Shown here in pieces: positions 1-6,344 of a DNA stretch of 10,996 bases; position 1 is the first letter of the stretch; every line of letters starts with the position of its first letter. This DNA comes from Anaerolineales bacterium UBA3940. GTDB taxonomy: Bacteria; Chloroflexota; Anaerolineae; Aggregatilineales; UBA3940. The notes beneath the pieces were generated by a model. It was given only the letters and a program-made list of their open reading frames with translations, did no database searches and had not been told where the DNA came from. Location: the NCBI GenBank assembly GCA_002385675.1, contig DGDY01000286.1, positions 1-10,996 on the forward strand. Reading direction: 5' to 3'. The position numbers and the translations under genes were made by a program.

Positions 1-126
1 GGCACGCTCGGGCTCGTCATCGACCATCACATTACCCACCTTCAGGCAGAACTCGACTGGCTCCAGCAGGTCATCGACTCGCTGCAAGCCGGATCACACA
101 CAGAGGGAAATGACAACGGTGACTAA
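1..126 (+). CDS. PadR-family transcriptional regulator, C-terminal fragment
   Basis: Reading frame 1 is open from the left edge to a TAA at 124-126, giving 41 residues of a protein whose start lies outside the window. The fragment contains LGLVIDHHITHLQAELDWL, an amphipathic helix with the H...ELxWL pattern typical of the C-terminal dimerisation helix of PadR/VirR-type winged-helix repressors. The DNA-binding domain itself is not visible, so the family call rests on this helix and on context. Its last 17 nt overlap the start of the ABC ATPase gene at 110, indicating translational coupling. PadR-like regulators commonly sit directly upstream of DrrAB-type exporters and repress them in response to the exported compound; that role is inferred here. 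Confidence 0.6.
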   Translation, partial: GTLGLVIDHHITHLQAELDWLQQVIDSLQAGSHTEGNDNGD

Positions 127-1066
127 CGACCTGAGAGTCGAGGCAAAGGGCCTCACCAGGAAATACGGCGACCTCGTCGCTGTGGACAGCCTTGACCTGA
201 GCATCCCCGCCGGGACGATCTACGCCCTGCTCGGGCCGAACGGCGCGGGCAAAACGACGACGATCTCGATGCTGACCACGCTGCTCCCGCCGACGAGCGG
301 CACGGCACGCGTGGCAGGCTTCGACGTGGCCGCACAGCCCGCCGAGGTGCGCAAACGCATCGGCGTGACGTTTCAGGAGATCGTGCTTGACAAAGACCTG
401 ACCGGGCGCGAGGTGCTGGACTATCACGGGCGGCTCTACGGCATGAAGCGGGGCGAGCGGGCGGCGCGCATCGCCGAACTGCTGGCGCTCGTTGAGCTGG
501 AGGATGCCGCGGACCGCCGCGTCAAGACGTATTCAGGCGGCATGAAGCGTCGGCTGGAACTGGCACGCGGCCTGATGACGCGCCCGCAGGTGCTGTTCCT
601 CGACGAGCCGACGCAGGGCCTCGACCCGCAGAACCGCGCCCGCGTATGGGATTATCTGCGCGCGCTGCGCCACTCGGACGGGCTGACGCTGCTGCTGACC
701 ACGCACTACATGGACGAGGCGGAGGCGCTCGCCGACACGGTCGGCATCATCGACCACGGCAGGCTGGTTGTGGAGGGGCCGCCGGAAAGGCTCGTCGCAC
801 AGATGGGCGCGGACGTGATCCACGTGAGCGGCGAGGGCAACGGTGCGGACTTCGCCGAGCGGGTGCGGGCGCTGGGCTACGTGCAGGACGTACAGCAGAG
901 CAACGGGCGTGTGCTGGTCGGTGTGGACGACGGCAACCGCCGCCTCGCGGAGATCGTGACAGTCGCGGGGAGCGCGGGCTTCCGCATTGAGGATGTGTCT
1001 GTGGCCCGCCCCAGCCTGGGCGACGTGTTCCTGAAGCACACAGGCCGGGCGCTGAGAGACGTGTAG
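110..1066 (+). CDS. DrrA-type ABC transporter ATP-binding protein
   Basis: This 318-residue cytoplasmic ATPase should power a drug or lipid exporter together with the permease at 1249-2052. All ABC motifs are intact: Walker A GPNGAGKTT (residues 42-50), Q-loop Q89, signature YSGGMKRR (141-148), Walker B VLFLDEP with catalytic E166, and H-loop H199 in TTHYMDEAEALAD. The region after about residue 230 matches in position the accessory C-terminal domain (DUF4162-like) of the daunorubicin-resistance DrrA family, and the length is usual for that family. The ATG at 110 is chosen because a GAGGGAA Shine-Dalgarno-like stretch lies just upstream and the protein then begins shortly before the first beta strand. 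The gene overlaps the PadR-like frame by 17 nt. The substrate cannot be told from sequence, so drug resistance is only a family-level label. Confidence 0.93.
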   Translation: MTTVTNDLRVEAKGLTRKYGDLVAVDSLDLSIPAGTIYALLGPNGAGKTTTISMLTTLLPPTSGTARVAGFDVAAQPAEVRKRIGVTFQEIVLDKDLTGREVLDYHGRLYGMKRGERAARIAELLALVELEDAADRRVKTYSGGMKRRLELARGLMTRPQVLFLDEPTQGLDPQNRARVWDYLRALRHSDGLTLLLTTHYMDEAEALADTVGIIDHGRLVVEGPPERLVAQMGADVIHVSGEGNGADFAERVRALGYVQDVQQSNGRVLVGVDDGNRRLAEIVTVAGSAGFRIEDVSVARPSLGDVFLKHTGRALRDV

Positions 1067-1074
1067 GGTTTTGA

Positions 1075-1209
1075 TCCACAGATGACTCAGATATCACAGA
1101 TAGAAAACAAGTTAGTCCACGAATGTCACGAATAACACGAATGAAAAATTATTAGTGACATTCGTGTCATTCGTGGACAAAACACCCTTCCATCTGTGTT
1201 ATCTGTGGG
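1075..1209. repeat. Nested imperfect palindrome built from 9-nt units
   Basis: This AT-richer element fills most of the gap between the ATPase and permease genes. Its left half holds three 9-nt units of form NNCACAGAT (1075-1101, the middle one CTCAGAT), then three of form NNCACGAAT (1116-1142). The right half holds the complements in mirror order, two ATTCGTGNN units (1160-1177) and two ATCTGTGNN units (1192-1209). The inner arms 1115-1138 and 1155-1178 pair at 21 of 24 positions around a 16-nt loop. The outer arms 1076-1092 and 1192-1208 pair at 15 of 17. The left side has one extra unit in each family, which leaves an asymmetric internal loop. I recall similar CACAGAT/CACGAAT strings between genes of many unrelated environmental bacteria, which would make it a dispersed repeat, but I cannot verify that here. 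It has no reading frame and no T-tract like that of a standard terminator. Confidence 0.85.
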
Positions 1210-1248
1210 CTCGTTTTAGTTTTGTTACACACGAGACAAGGACAAACC

Positions 1249-2052
1249 GTGACCGCAACCTTAACCCTGTGGCACAAGCACATGACCATGTTTTTCCGCA
1301 ACCCGGAGGCGGCCTTCGGGATGCTCCTGCAGCCGATCCTGTGGGTGCTGCTTTTCGGCGTGGGGATGCAGGCGATGTTCAGCCTCGGCGAGGGCGACGG
1401 GCTGGCCATCCCGGCGAACGTCGGCGGCGACTACGTCGGCTTCATGCTGCCGGGTATCATCGTATTCGCCGCGCTGTCGGGCGCGATTTCGGGCGGGGCA
1501 ACGCTGCTCGATGAGCGGCTGCGCGGCATCGTGAAGGAGTACCTTGTCGCGCCCATCCCGCGCTACAGCGTCCTGCTCGGCAACGCACTGAGCACGGTCA
1601 CGCAGGGGCTGTTCCAGGCGGTGGTGATTGTGCTGGTGGGGGTGGTGCTCGGCTCGGCGCTGAACGCGAACCCGCTGGGGTGGCTGGCCGGGCTGCTCGT
1701 CATCGGGCTGTATGGGCTGGGCGTCGCCGGGCTGGCGCTGACCGTTGCGGCAAAGGTCAACAGCACGATGGGCTATCACGGGCTGATCGCGCTGAACCTG
1801 CCGCTGCTGTTCGCCAGCAACGCGCTCTACCCGCTCGACGCCGTGCCCGCATGGCTGGCATGGATTGCCCGCCTCAACCCGACCACCTACGCCATCGACG
1901 CGGTGCGCGGGCTGATGTACGGCATCCAGTACGACGGGCAGATGAGCCTGTGGCTGTCGCTGGCCGCGGTCGGGGCGTTCGCCTTCCTGGGGATGGCGCT
2001 GGCGACGTGGGCCTTCCAGGGGACGGTAGAGCGGCAGGGCGGGGCGGTGTAG
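1249..2052 (+). CDS. DrrB-type ABC-2 transporter permease
   Basis: This 267-residue inner-membrane protein is the likely transmembrane half of the exporter powered by the ATPase at 110-1066. About six hydrophobic segments are visible, at roughly residues 25-45, 62-82, 115-138, 143-168, 175-195 and 233-256. Family hallmarks are LLDERLRGIVKEYLVAPIPR (87-106) after the second segment and the conserved LNPTTYAIDAVRGL (209-222) before the last one. The GTG at 1249 is preferred because AAGG lies about 7 nt upstream and the protein then begins with the short amphipathic helix typical of ABC-2 permeases. An in-frame TTG at 1222 would add nine residues but has no clear ribosome site. DrrA and DrrB genes normally abut or overlap; here they are 182 nt apart because of the palindromic element between them. 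Confidence 0.9.
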   Translation: MTATLTLWHKHMTMFFRNPEAAFGMLLQPILWVLLFGVGMQAMFSLGEGDGLAIPANVGGDYVGFMLPGIIVFAALSGAISGGATLLDERLRGIVKEYLVAPIPRYSVLLGNALSTVTQGLFQAVVIVLVGVVLGSALNANPLGWLAGLLVIGLYGLGVAGLALTVAAKVNSTMGYHGLIALNLPLLFASNALYPLDAVPAWLAWIARLNPTTYAIDAVRGLMYGIQYDGQMSLWLSLAAVGAFAFLGMALATWAFQGTVERQGGAV

Positions 2053-2077
2053 GGGCGCCAAGTCGAACACCAACCGC

Positions 2078-2092
2078 CCCCCTGGCAGGGGG
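2078..2092. terminator. Candidate hairpin after the permease gene
   Basis: A perfect 6-bp stem, CCCCCT/AGGGGG, encloses the 3-nt loop GGC, 25 nt after the permease stop. It lacks a following T-tract, so it is a poor intrinsic terminator; it could equally be a small interspersed palindrome. It lies in the 161-nt gap (2053-2213) between the convergent permease and membrane-protein genes, where transcription from both sides must end. No coding frame is supported in that gap. Confidence 0.3.
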
Positions 2093-2188
2093 AAGTGGCG
2101 GCCCATCACTGGTAATAGAGCAACGCGGGATAAGCCCGATCTATACCGGCAAGACCGTCTTAAATATCAAGCCCGCGCCGGACTGATG

Positions 2189-2215
2189 AGCGGAGACTTC
2201 TCTACAGGCTCCGCT
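2189..2215 (-). terminator. Candidate hairpin at the end of the kinase operon
   Basis: AGCGGAG (2189-2195) and CTCCGCT (2209-2215) form a perfect 7-bp stem around a 13-nt loop. It overlaps the stop codon of the minus-strand membrane-protein gene. There is no T-tract on the minus-strand side, so termination by this hairpin is only suggested by its position. Confidence 0.25.
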
Positions 2216-2879
2216 ACCCTCGCCCGGCGCGGCGCTGCATTTCAATCGCCCGCTCGATCGGGTCCTGATAGCGGGCGTGCCGCCGCGACGCAGCCAGCAG
2301 CGCGGTCCGCGCCGCATCGATCTGCTGGTTGAGCAACATCGCGTCTTCGACGATGAACAGCAGCCCATCCCCGCCCGGCGTGAACAGGAATTTGTGCCAG
2401 AGCTTCCTCACCGGCTCCTTCGGCCAGCTTGTCAGCTCGACGACGGTGCAGGCCAGCGGCAGCAGCGGCTCCAGCAGCGCGTAATCGCGGTTGCTCAGCC
2501 GGTCGGCGGGGAACTGCGCCCCGACCTGCCCCAGCTTGATCGCACCGATGCGGGAATACGAGATGTTCAGTGGGATCAGCCCGGCCTTGACGCGCAGCGC
2601 ACCGGGCCGCGCCTCGACGTAGCTACCCCGCGCGATGAGCATGATCAGCACGTACAGCAGCAGCGAGAAGCCGATCAGCGCGAGGATCAACTGGCGAACG
2701 GTCCACAGGTAGTCGAGCAGTGGGCCGTTCATCCCCTCAATCAGCCCGTAGCGGTGGAGCCACATCAGCGCGTACAGCAGCACGCCGAGCAGTGCCGTGA
2801 GCAGCGGCATGGCGCGCCAGCGCTGGCCCACACGGTACGGAACGAGCAGGCGATGCCGTCGAGTTTGCTTCTTAGCCAT
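2214..2879 (-). CDS. Two-TM membrane protein with possible PH-like domain
   Basis: I do not recognise a named family for this 221-residue protein. It starts with a basic segment (MAKKQTRRHR). Two hydrophobic helices follow at about residues 24-42 and 63-84, then a soluble region of about 135 residues. The stretch just after the second helix, SYVEARPGALRVKAGLIPLN, reads like the opening beta strands of the bacterial PH-like domains found in small two-TM proteins. The tail ends in a charged helix. The ATG is 6 nt beyond the kinase stop, and its ribosome site (AAGGT) lies in that junction, so the two genes are very likely co-transcribed and translationally coupled. The protein may act with the kinase at the membrane, but that is inference only. 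The frame, start and two membrane helices are firm; the PH-like fold is tentative. Confidence 0.72.
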   Translation of the reverse strand: MAKKQTRRHRLLVPYRVGQRWRAMPLLTALLGVLLYALMWLHRYGLIEGMNGPLLDYLWTVRQLILALIGFSLLLYVLIMLIARGSYVEARPGALRVKAGLIPLNISYSRIGAIKLGQVGAQFPADRLSNRDYALLEPLLPLACTVVELTSWPKEPVRKLWHKFLFTPGGDGLLFIVEDAMLLNQQIDAARTALLAASRRHARYQDPIERAIEMQRRAGRG

Positions 2880-2885
2880 GTGACC

Positions 2886-4694
2886 TTACTCCCCAAGCGG
2901 CAGCGTAAACGTGAACGTGCTGCCCACATCCTTCTCACTCGTGACGAACATCTCACCGCCGTGCATCTCGACGAGCGTGCGAGTGATGGCCAGCCCCAGG
3001 CCCGTGCCCGGCTGGTCACGCACCTCGGCGCGCTCCGAGCGCCAGAACTTCGTAAAGAGCCGGTCAAGCTCCTCAGCCGTCATGCCGATGCCGCTGTCGC
3101 TCACATTCACCTGCAGGACGCCCTCGTGAGCGCGGGCGCTCACGGTGATGGCCCCACCCGGCGGTGTGTACTTGCAGGCGTTCGAGAGCAGGTTGGTGAG
3201 CACCTGCGTCAGCCGGTGGGGGTCGGCGGTGAGCGGCGGCAGGTCGGGCGGAACGTCAACCTCAAGCCGGTGGCCAAGCTGGTCGATCTGCGCCTGGAGC
3301 GTGTCCAGCACCGGGTTGAGCACATCCGCGAAGCGCACGCCCTCTTTCAGTTCGAGCTTCATGCGGCCCGTCTCAATGCGCGAGATGTCGCTGAGGTCGT
3401 CCATCAGCATCGTCATGCGCGTCACGTTGTTCTTGATCGTCTCGGTGAACCGGCGCTGCTCCTCGTTTAACTCGCCGACGACCGAGAGGATGTCGGCATA
3501 GCCCTTGATAGAGGTGAGCGGCACGCGCAGCTCATGCGTCGTCACCGAGACGAACTCGCTCTTGGCGCGGTTGGCCTCCTGTACGGCCTCGTACAACCGC
3601 GCGTTCTCGATGGCGATGGCAGCGTGGTCGGCCATGCGGGTGACAAAGTCACGGGCCTCGTCGTCGAAGGGCTGGCCGCTCTCGCGGTCAAGCGCAATCA
3701 CGCCGATGGTCCGGCCCTCCCGCCGCACCGGGACGATCAGTCCGGAGGCTGGCTCGTCTGCGCCGGAGAGCATCGCAATGGCCGCCTGCGGGGATGGCCC
3801 ATGCTGCGCGATGACGCGCGTGCGCCGCTCCTCGACGTCAAACAGGCCGATCGCGCCGTTGTCGGCCCCGGTCACGCGGACGGCCCAGTCGAGCGTAAGC
3901 TGCATGACGCGGTCAAAGTCGAGCGTCTCGTTAAGCTGCCGGTCGATCTCCTGAAGCTGCTGCAACTCCTCGACGCGCCGTGAGAGCGCCTCGTCCGTCA
4001 TGGTGAACAGCCGTGCATTCTCAATCGCCATGGCGGCCTGCGTGGCGAAGGTCGTCAGCATTTCGAGGTCGGCCTCGTCGAACACGCCGCTGCGGATACG
4101 GTTGTCCACGTAGATGACGCCGATCAGCGAGCCGCGCGCCTGAAGCGGCACGCAGAGGATCGAGCGCAGGTGGTGGGCCACCACGCTCGGCTGGTCGTAG
4201 AAGCGGGGGTCGCGCGTGGCGTTGGTCGTAACGACCTGCTCGCCCGTCTCGACGACGAGGTTGATCACGCTGCGGCTGATGCCGCTGGCTTCGTCATCGA
4301 GCGCCTCGCGCTCCATATTCCGCGCCACACGGATCTCCGGCTCCGCGCCGGTGTCGAACAGCATCAGGAAGCCGCGCTCGGCGCCGGTCAGGTGGATGAT
4401 GGCGTCCATCACCTGGTTGAGCACTTCGTCAAGGTCCAGCGACGTGCCGAGCACGCGGCTTACCTCGTAGACGGCGGCCAGCCGCCGCTGCTGGTCGTTA
4501 GCGGCGCGCTCCTCGCCGAGCAGTTCAAACAGCTCGATCAAGTCGTCGATGCGGTCCACCCAGTAGGCGGGATCGGCAACGCCTGCTCTGAGCTGGCTCT
4601 GCAGCAGGGCCAGCGACTGGCGGGCGGAAGCCAGCCTCGCCGTAATCGACTGCCGGTATGATGCAGTAGTATCAACCATCGGATTATGCCCCAT
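2886..4694 (-). CDS. Soluble GAF-GAF histidine kinase
   Basis: This 602-residue sensor kinase has no signal peptide or membrane helix and should be cytoplasmic. In order it has an N-terminal helical region (1-70), a first GAF domain (about 75-225, ending AMAIENARL), a linking helix, a second GAF domain (about 245-368, ending AIAIENARL), a HisKA dimerisation domain (about 375-445) and a HATPase domain (about 455-600). The phospho-accepting histidine is H387 in TTHELRVPLTSIKGY. The ATP site is complete: N-box NLLSNACKYT (N505), G1 box DSGIGM (533-538), F-box region LFTKFW and G2 box GTGLGLAI (563-570). V391 replaces the Thr/Asn usual four residues after the histidine. The ligand of the GAF domains is unknown and no response regulator is encoded nearby. 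The start at 4694 is uncertain; an in-frame ATG at 4679, with GGGG about 10 nt upstream, is a plausible alternative. A TACAAT (4720-4725, minus strand) is a possible -10 element. Confidence 0.93.
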   Translation of the reverse strand: MGHNPMVDTTASYRQSITARLASARQSLALLQSQLRAGVADPAYWVDRIDDLIELFELLGEERAANDQQRRLAAVYEVSRVLGTSLDLDEVLNQVMDAIIHLTGAERGFLMLFDTGAEPEIRVARNMEREALDDEASGISRSVINLVVETGEQVVTTNATRDPRFYDQPSVVAHHLRSILCVPLQARGSLIGVIYVDNRIRSGVFDEADLEMLTTFATQAAMAIENARLFTMTDEALSRRVEELQQLQEIDRQLNETLDFDRVMQLTLDWAVRVTGADNGAIGLFDVEERRTRVIAQHGPSPQAAIAMLSGADEPASGLIVPVRREGRTIGVIALDRESGQPFDDEARDFVTRMADHAAIAIENARLYEAVQEANRAKSEFVSVTTHELRVPLTSIKGYADILSVVGELNEEQRRFTETIKNNVTRMTMLMDDLSDISRIETGRMKLELKEGVRFADVLNPVLDTLQAQIDQLGHRLEVDVPPDLPPLTADPHRLTQVLTNLLSNACKYTPPGGAITVSARAHEGVLQVNVSDSGIGMTAEELDRLFTKFWRSERAEVRDQPGTGLGLAITRTLVEMHGGEMFVTSEKDVGSTFTFTLPLGE

Positions 4695-4820
4695 GGATCA
4701 GGCTAATCGTCCAGAGTGCATTGTACGTCAAATCTCACATAAGGCTATAGGCCAGAGGTGTTGCGTCCGGAGGCACTCGTCTTTCGGCAGCGGACGGGAG
4801 GGTGGTGTAGAATCGGCAGG

Positions 4821-4893
4821 TGCCCCAGGAAGGAATCGAACCTTCAACCTACCGCTTAGGAGGCGGTTGCTCTGTCCATTGAGCTACTGGGGC
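4821..4893 (-). tRNA. tRNA-Arg (anticodon CCU)
   Basis: The 73-nt minus-strand sequence folds as a complete cloverleaf. The 7-bp acceptor stem is GCCCCAG/CTGGGGC with discriminator A. The D-stem is GCTC/GAGC, the anticodon stem ACCGC/GCGGT with loop CTCCTAA, the variable loop AGGTT, and the T-arm GAAGG-TTCGATT-CCTTC. Loop positions 34-36 are CCT, so it reads AGG arginine codons. The 3' CCA is not encoded (CCT follows the discriminator), so it must be added by the CCA-adding enzyme. It is a single tRNA gene between the kinase gene (same strand, downstream) and the divergent methyltransferase gene. Confidence 0.96.
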
Positions 4894-4902
4894 ACGGCGC
4901 AC

Positions 4903-4932
4903 ATTATAACAGGGCGGTAGGGGCGCTGCCAG
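4903..4932 (-). promoter_or_regulatory. Promoter of the tRNA-Arg gene
   Basis: Read on the minus strand, CTGGCA (4927-4932, four of six matches to TTGACA) is followed after 18 nt by a perfect TATAAT (4903-4908). The -10 box ends 9 nt before the mature tRNA 5' end, which predicts a leader of only a few nucleotides. The consensus -10 fits a strongly expressed RNA gene. Read-through could also feed the kinase gene, since no clear terminator is seen between 4695 and 4820. Confidence 0.7.
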
Positions 4933-4988
4933 CAGCCGCCCGCCGTCCGGCATAGAACCCGTATCAGAAAGCAGCGATTGGAGAAGTT

Positions 4989-5561
4989 ATGAGCAAGGCA
5001 GACCGCGAGCGGTGGGACGAGCGCTACGAGGACGAGAAATGGAAGGCGATGATGAAGCAGCCCTACCCGCTCGTGCAGGCAACCGTGCGCCCGGTCGAGC
5101 AGGGGCTGGCGCTGGACGTCGCCTGCGGGCTGGGCCAGAACACGCTCTGGCTGGCGCGGCAGGGCTATCACGCCATCGGGATTGATGTCAGCCGGGTCGC
5201 GCTGGAGCACGCACAGGCCACTGCGCGCCAGGCGGGCCTTGACGACCGTGTGCTGTTTGCGCAGGCCGACCTCGACCGCTACCGTCCGCCGGCGGGCATG
5301 TTCGACCTGATCATCGTCATCCGCTACCTCAACCGCGATCTTTTCCCGTCGCTCATCGACGCACTCAAGCCCGGCGGCCTGCTGATCTACGCTACGCTGA
5401 ACTGGCTGCGCGCCGAGACGCACCCCGACGCACCGCGCGAGTACCTGCTCAACCCCGGCGAGTTGAGCACAGCCTTCGCCGCGCTGGAGATCCTGCACGA
5501 CGAGCAGATAGGCGATCACTCCGAACTCGTCGCCCGCAAGCCTTTCGCCCCATGTGAATAA
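4989..5561 (+). CDS. Class I SAM-dependent methyltransferase, TehB-like
   Basis: This 190-residue soluble enzyme should transfer a methyl group from S-adenosylmethionine to an unknown small-molecule acceptor. Motif I is LDVACGLGQNTLWLA (42-56, with the D43...G47-L-G49 pattern). The acidic residue at the end of strand 2 is D66 in GIDVS, followed by AQADLDRY (91-98). LKPGGLLIYATLN (126-138) forms the usual post-motif strand. The segment RYLNRDLFPSLIDALKPGG resembles TehB/tellurite-resistance-type methyltransferases, but that resemblance does not show tellurite as the substrate. The ATG at 4989 has GGAGAA 3 nt upstream as ribosome site. The gene is divergent from the tRNA and ends 99 nt before the pilin gene; it appears to be a single cistron. 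Confidence 0.88.
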   Translation: MSKADRERWDERYEDEKWKAMMKQPYPLVQATVRPVEQGLALDVACGLGQNTLWLARQGYHAIGIDVSRVALEHAQATARQAGLDDRVLFAQADLDRYRPPAGMFDLIIVIRYLNRDLFPSLIDALKPGGLLIYATLNWLRAETHPDAPREYLLNPGELSTAFAALEILHDEQIGDHSELVARKPFAPCE

Positions 5562-5660
5562 GTAGTATTACCCATTCCCCACTGAGCGGACGCAAGTATC
5601 ATGTTGGCAGAATCTATTTATCTATACTTTCATCATCTCATCATTTAAGGAGTTAACATC

Positions 5661-5807
5661 ATGTTGTTCATGCCTCGCGAAGAGGGTCAGGGCCTCGTTG
5701 AGTACGCACTCATTCTCGTTCTGGTCGCGGTCGTCGTGATCGTGATCCTCGCGTTGCTCGGCGAGGGGGTCAGCGGCGTCTTCAGCCAGATCGTCCAGCA
5801 CCTCTAA
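5661..5807 (+). CDS. Flp/Fap-type (type IVb) prepilin
   Basis: This small gene encodes 48 residues beginning MLFMPREEGQGLVEYALILV. It has the type IVb prepilin pattern. A short basic/acidic leader ends in G9, the expected prepilin-peptidase cleavage site. Glu is at +5 and Tyr at +6 of the mature chain (E14, Y15), followed by a hydrophobic helix (about 16-33) and a short tail. The mature pilin would be only 39 residues, as expected for Flp subunits. The start at 5661 has AAGGAG at 5647-5652, 8 nt upstream; M4 at 5670 is too far from it. No TadA/CpaF, RcpC/CpaB or prepilin peptidase gene is nearby, so assembly machinery would have to be encoded elsewhere. The AT-rich 99-nt upstream gap holds a TATACT (5623-5628) that could be a -10, without a well-spaced -35. 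A strong terminator follows, so this looks like a one-gene transcript. Confidence 0.88.
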   Translation: MLFMPREEGQGLVEYALILVLVAVVVIVILALLGEGVSGVFSQIVQHL

Positions 5808-5834
5808 CCACCACACCGAACCTTAATCCGATCG

Positions 5835-5876
5835 AAAGGAGGGGCCGCCGCAGGGCGGCCTCTCCTTTTCTTTTCC
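5835..5876 (+). terminator. Intrinsic terminator of the pilin gene
   Basis: A 15-bp stem (5835-5849 with 5854-5868) includes AGGAGGGGCCGCC pairing with GGCGGCCTCTCCT through a single G-U wobble. It closes on the 4-nt loop GCAG and runs into a T-rich tail (TTTTCTTTT, 5866-5874). It lies 27 nt after the pilin stop and separates that gene from the cupin operon. Confidence 0.92.
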
Positions 5877-5992
5877 CCGCACAGACACACCTGCCTTTAT
5901 CAGCCCCCGCGCCTGGTGTACAATCACGGTAGTCATCCGCACCGTGCCGCGCGTCCGCCCGGCATGGCCCACGCAGCAGAGAGGCAGGCATT

Positions 5993-6322
5993 ATGGCACC
6001 CGTCACGAACTACCGCGCCCACACCGGCGCACGTGAGGACAAACACTACAAGACCACGCTTTTTGAGGGCAACCACCTGATGGTGGGCGTGAACTGCCTC
6101 GAACCCGGGCAGGAGCAGAGCGTCCACACGCACGACAGCGCCGACAAGGTCTACATCGTGATGGAGGGCGAGGGCCTGTTCACCATCGGGGAGGAGACGC
6201 ACGTCGCAGGAGAAGGCTCGGTGGTGTGGGCGCCCGCCGGGGTTCCGCATGGCGTGCGCAACGACGGCGAGGAGCGGCTCACGCTGCTGGTGGGCATCGC
6301 GCCGCCGCCCGGCAAGCACTGA
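5993..6322 (+). CDS. Small single-domain cupin protein
   Basis: This 109-residue protein is a single conserved beta-barrel (cupin_2-like). Motif 1 reads GQEQSVHTHDSADKVYIVME with metal-ligand candidates H45 and H47. The position normally held by the motif Glu is K52. Motif 2 reads GSVVWAPAGVPHGVRN, giving the third histidine H86 and N90. Three histidines are thus kept and the acidic ligand is lost, so it may bind metal with three ligands or act as a non-catalytic binding protein. The substrate is unknown. The ATG at 5993 has AGAGAGGCAGG shortly upstream. A TACAAT at 5919-5924 is a possible -10. It is the first gene of a likely operon, 22 nt before the membrane-protein gene. Confidence 0.88.
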   Translation: MAPVTNYRAHTGAREDKHYKTTLFEGNHLMVGVNCLEPGQEQSVHTHDSADKVYIVMEGEGLFTIGEETHVAGEGSVVWAPAGVPHGVRNDGEERLTLLVGIAPPPGKH

Positions 6323-6344
6323 TCGGCACGGCGGAGGACGACCG

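Noticed and set aside
1075..1209. CRISPR array
   Set aside because: The repeating units are 9 nt, lie head to head as complements and have no unique spacers, so this is a nested palindrome and not a CRISPR.
2277..3470. Plus-strand frame of nearly 400 codons opposite the kinase and PH-like genes
   Set aside because: It is a Gln/Arg/His-rich shadow of the kinase operon, crosses the junction of two real genes and has no motif.
4821..4893. tRNA-Arg as an integration site for a mobile element
   Set aside because: No integrase, no repeated tRNA 3' end and no change in composition is seen on either side within the window.
5603..5620. Sigma-54 promoter upstream of the pilin gene (TTGGCA)
   Set aside because: The -24-like half is present but the GC dinucleotide of the -12 half is missing at the required spacing.
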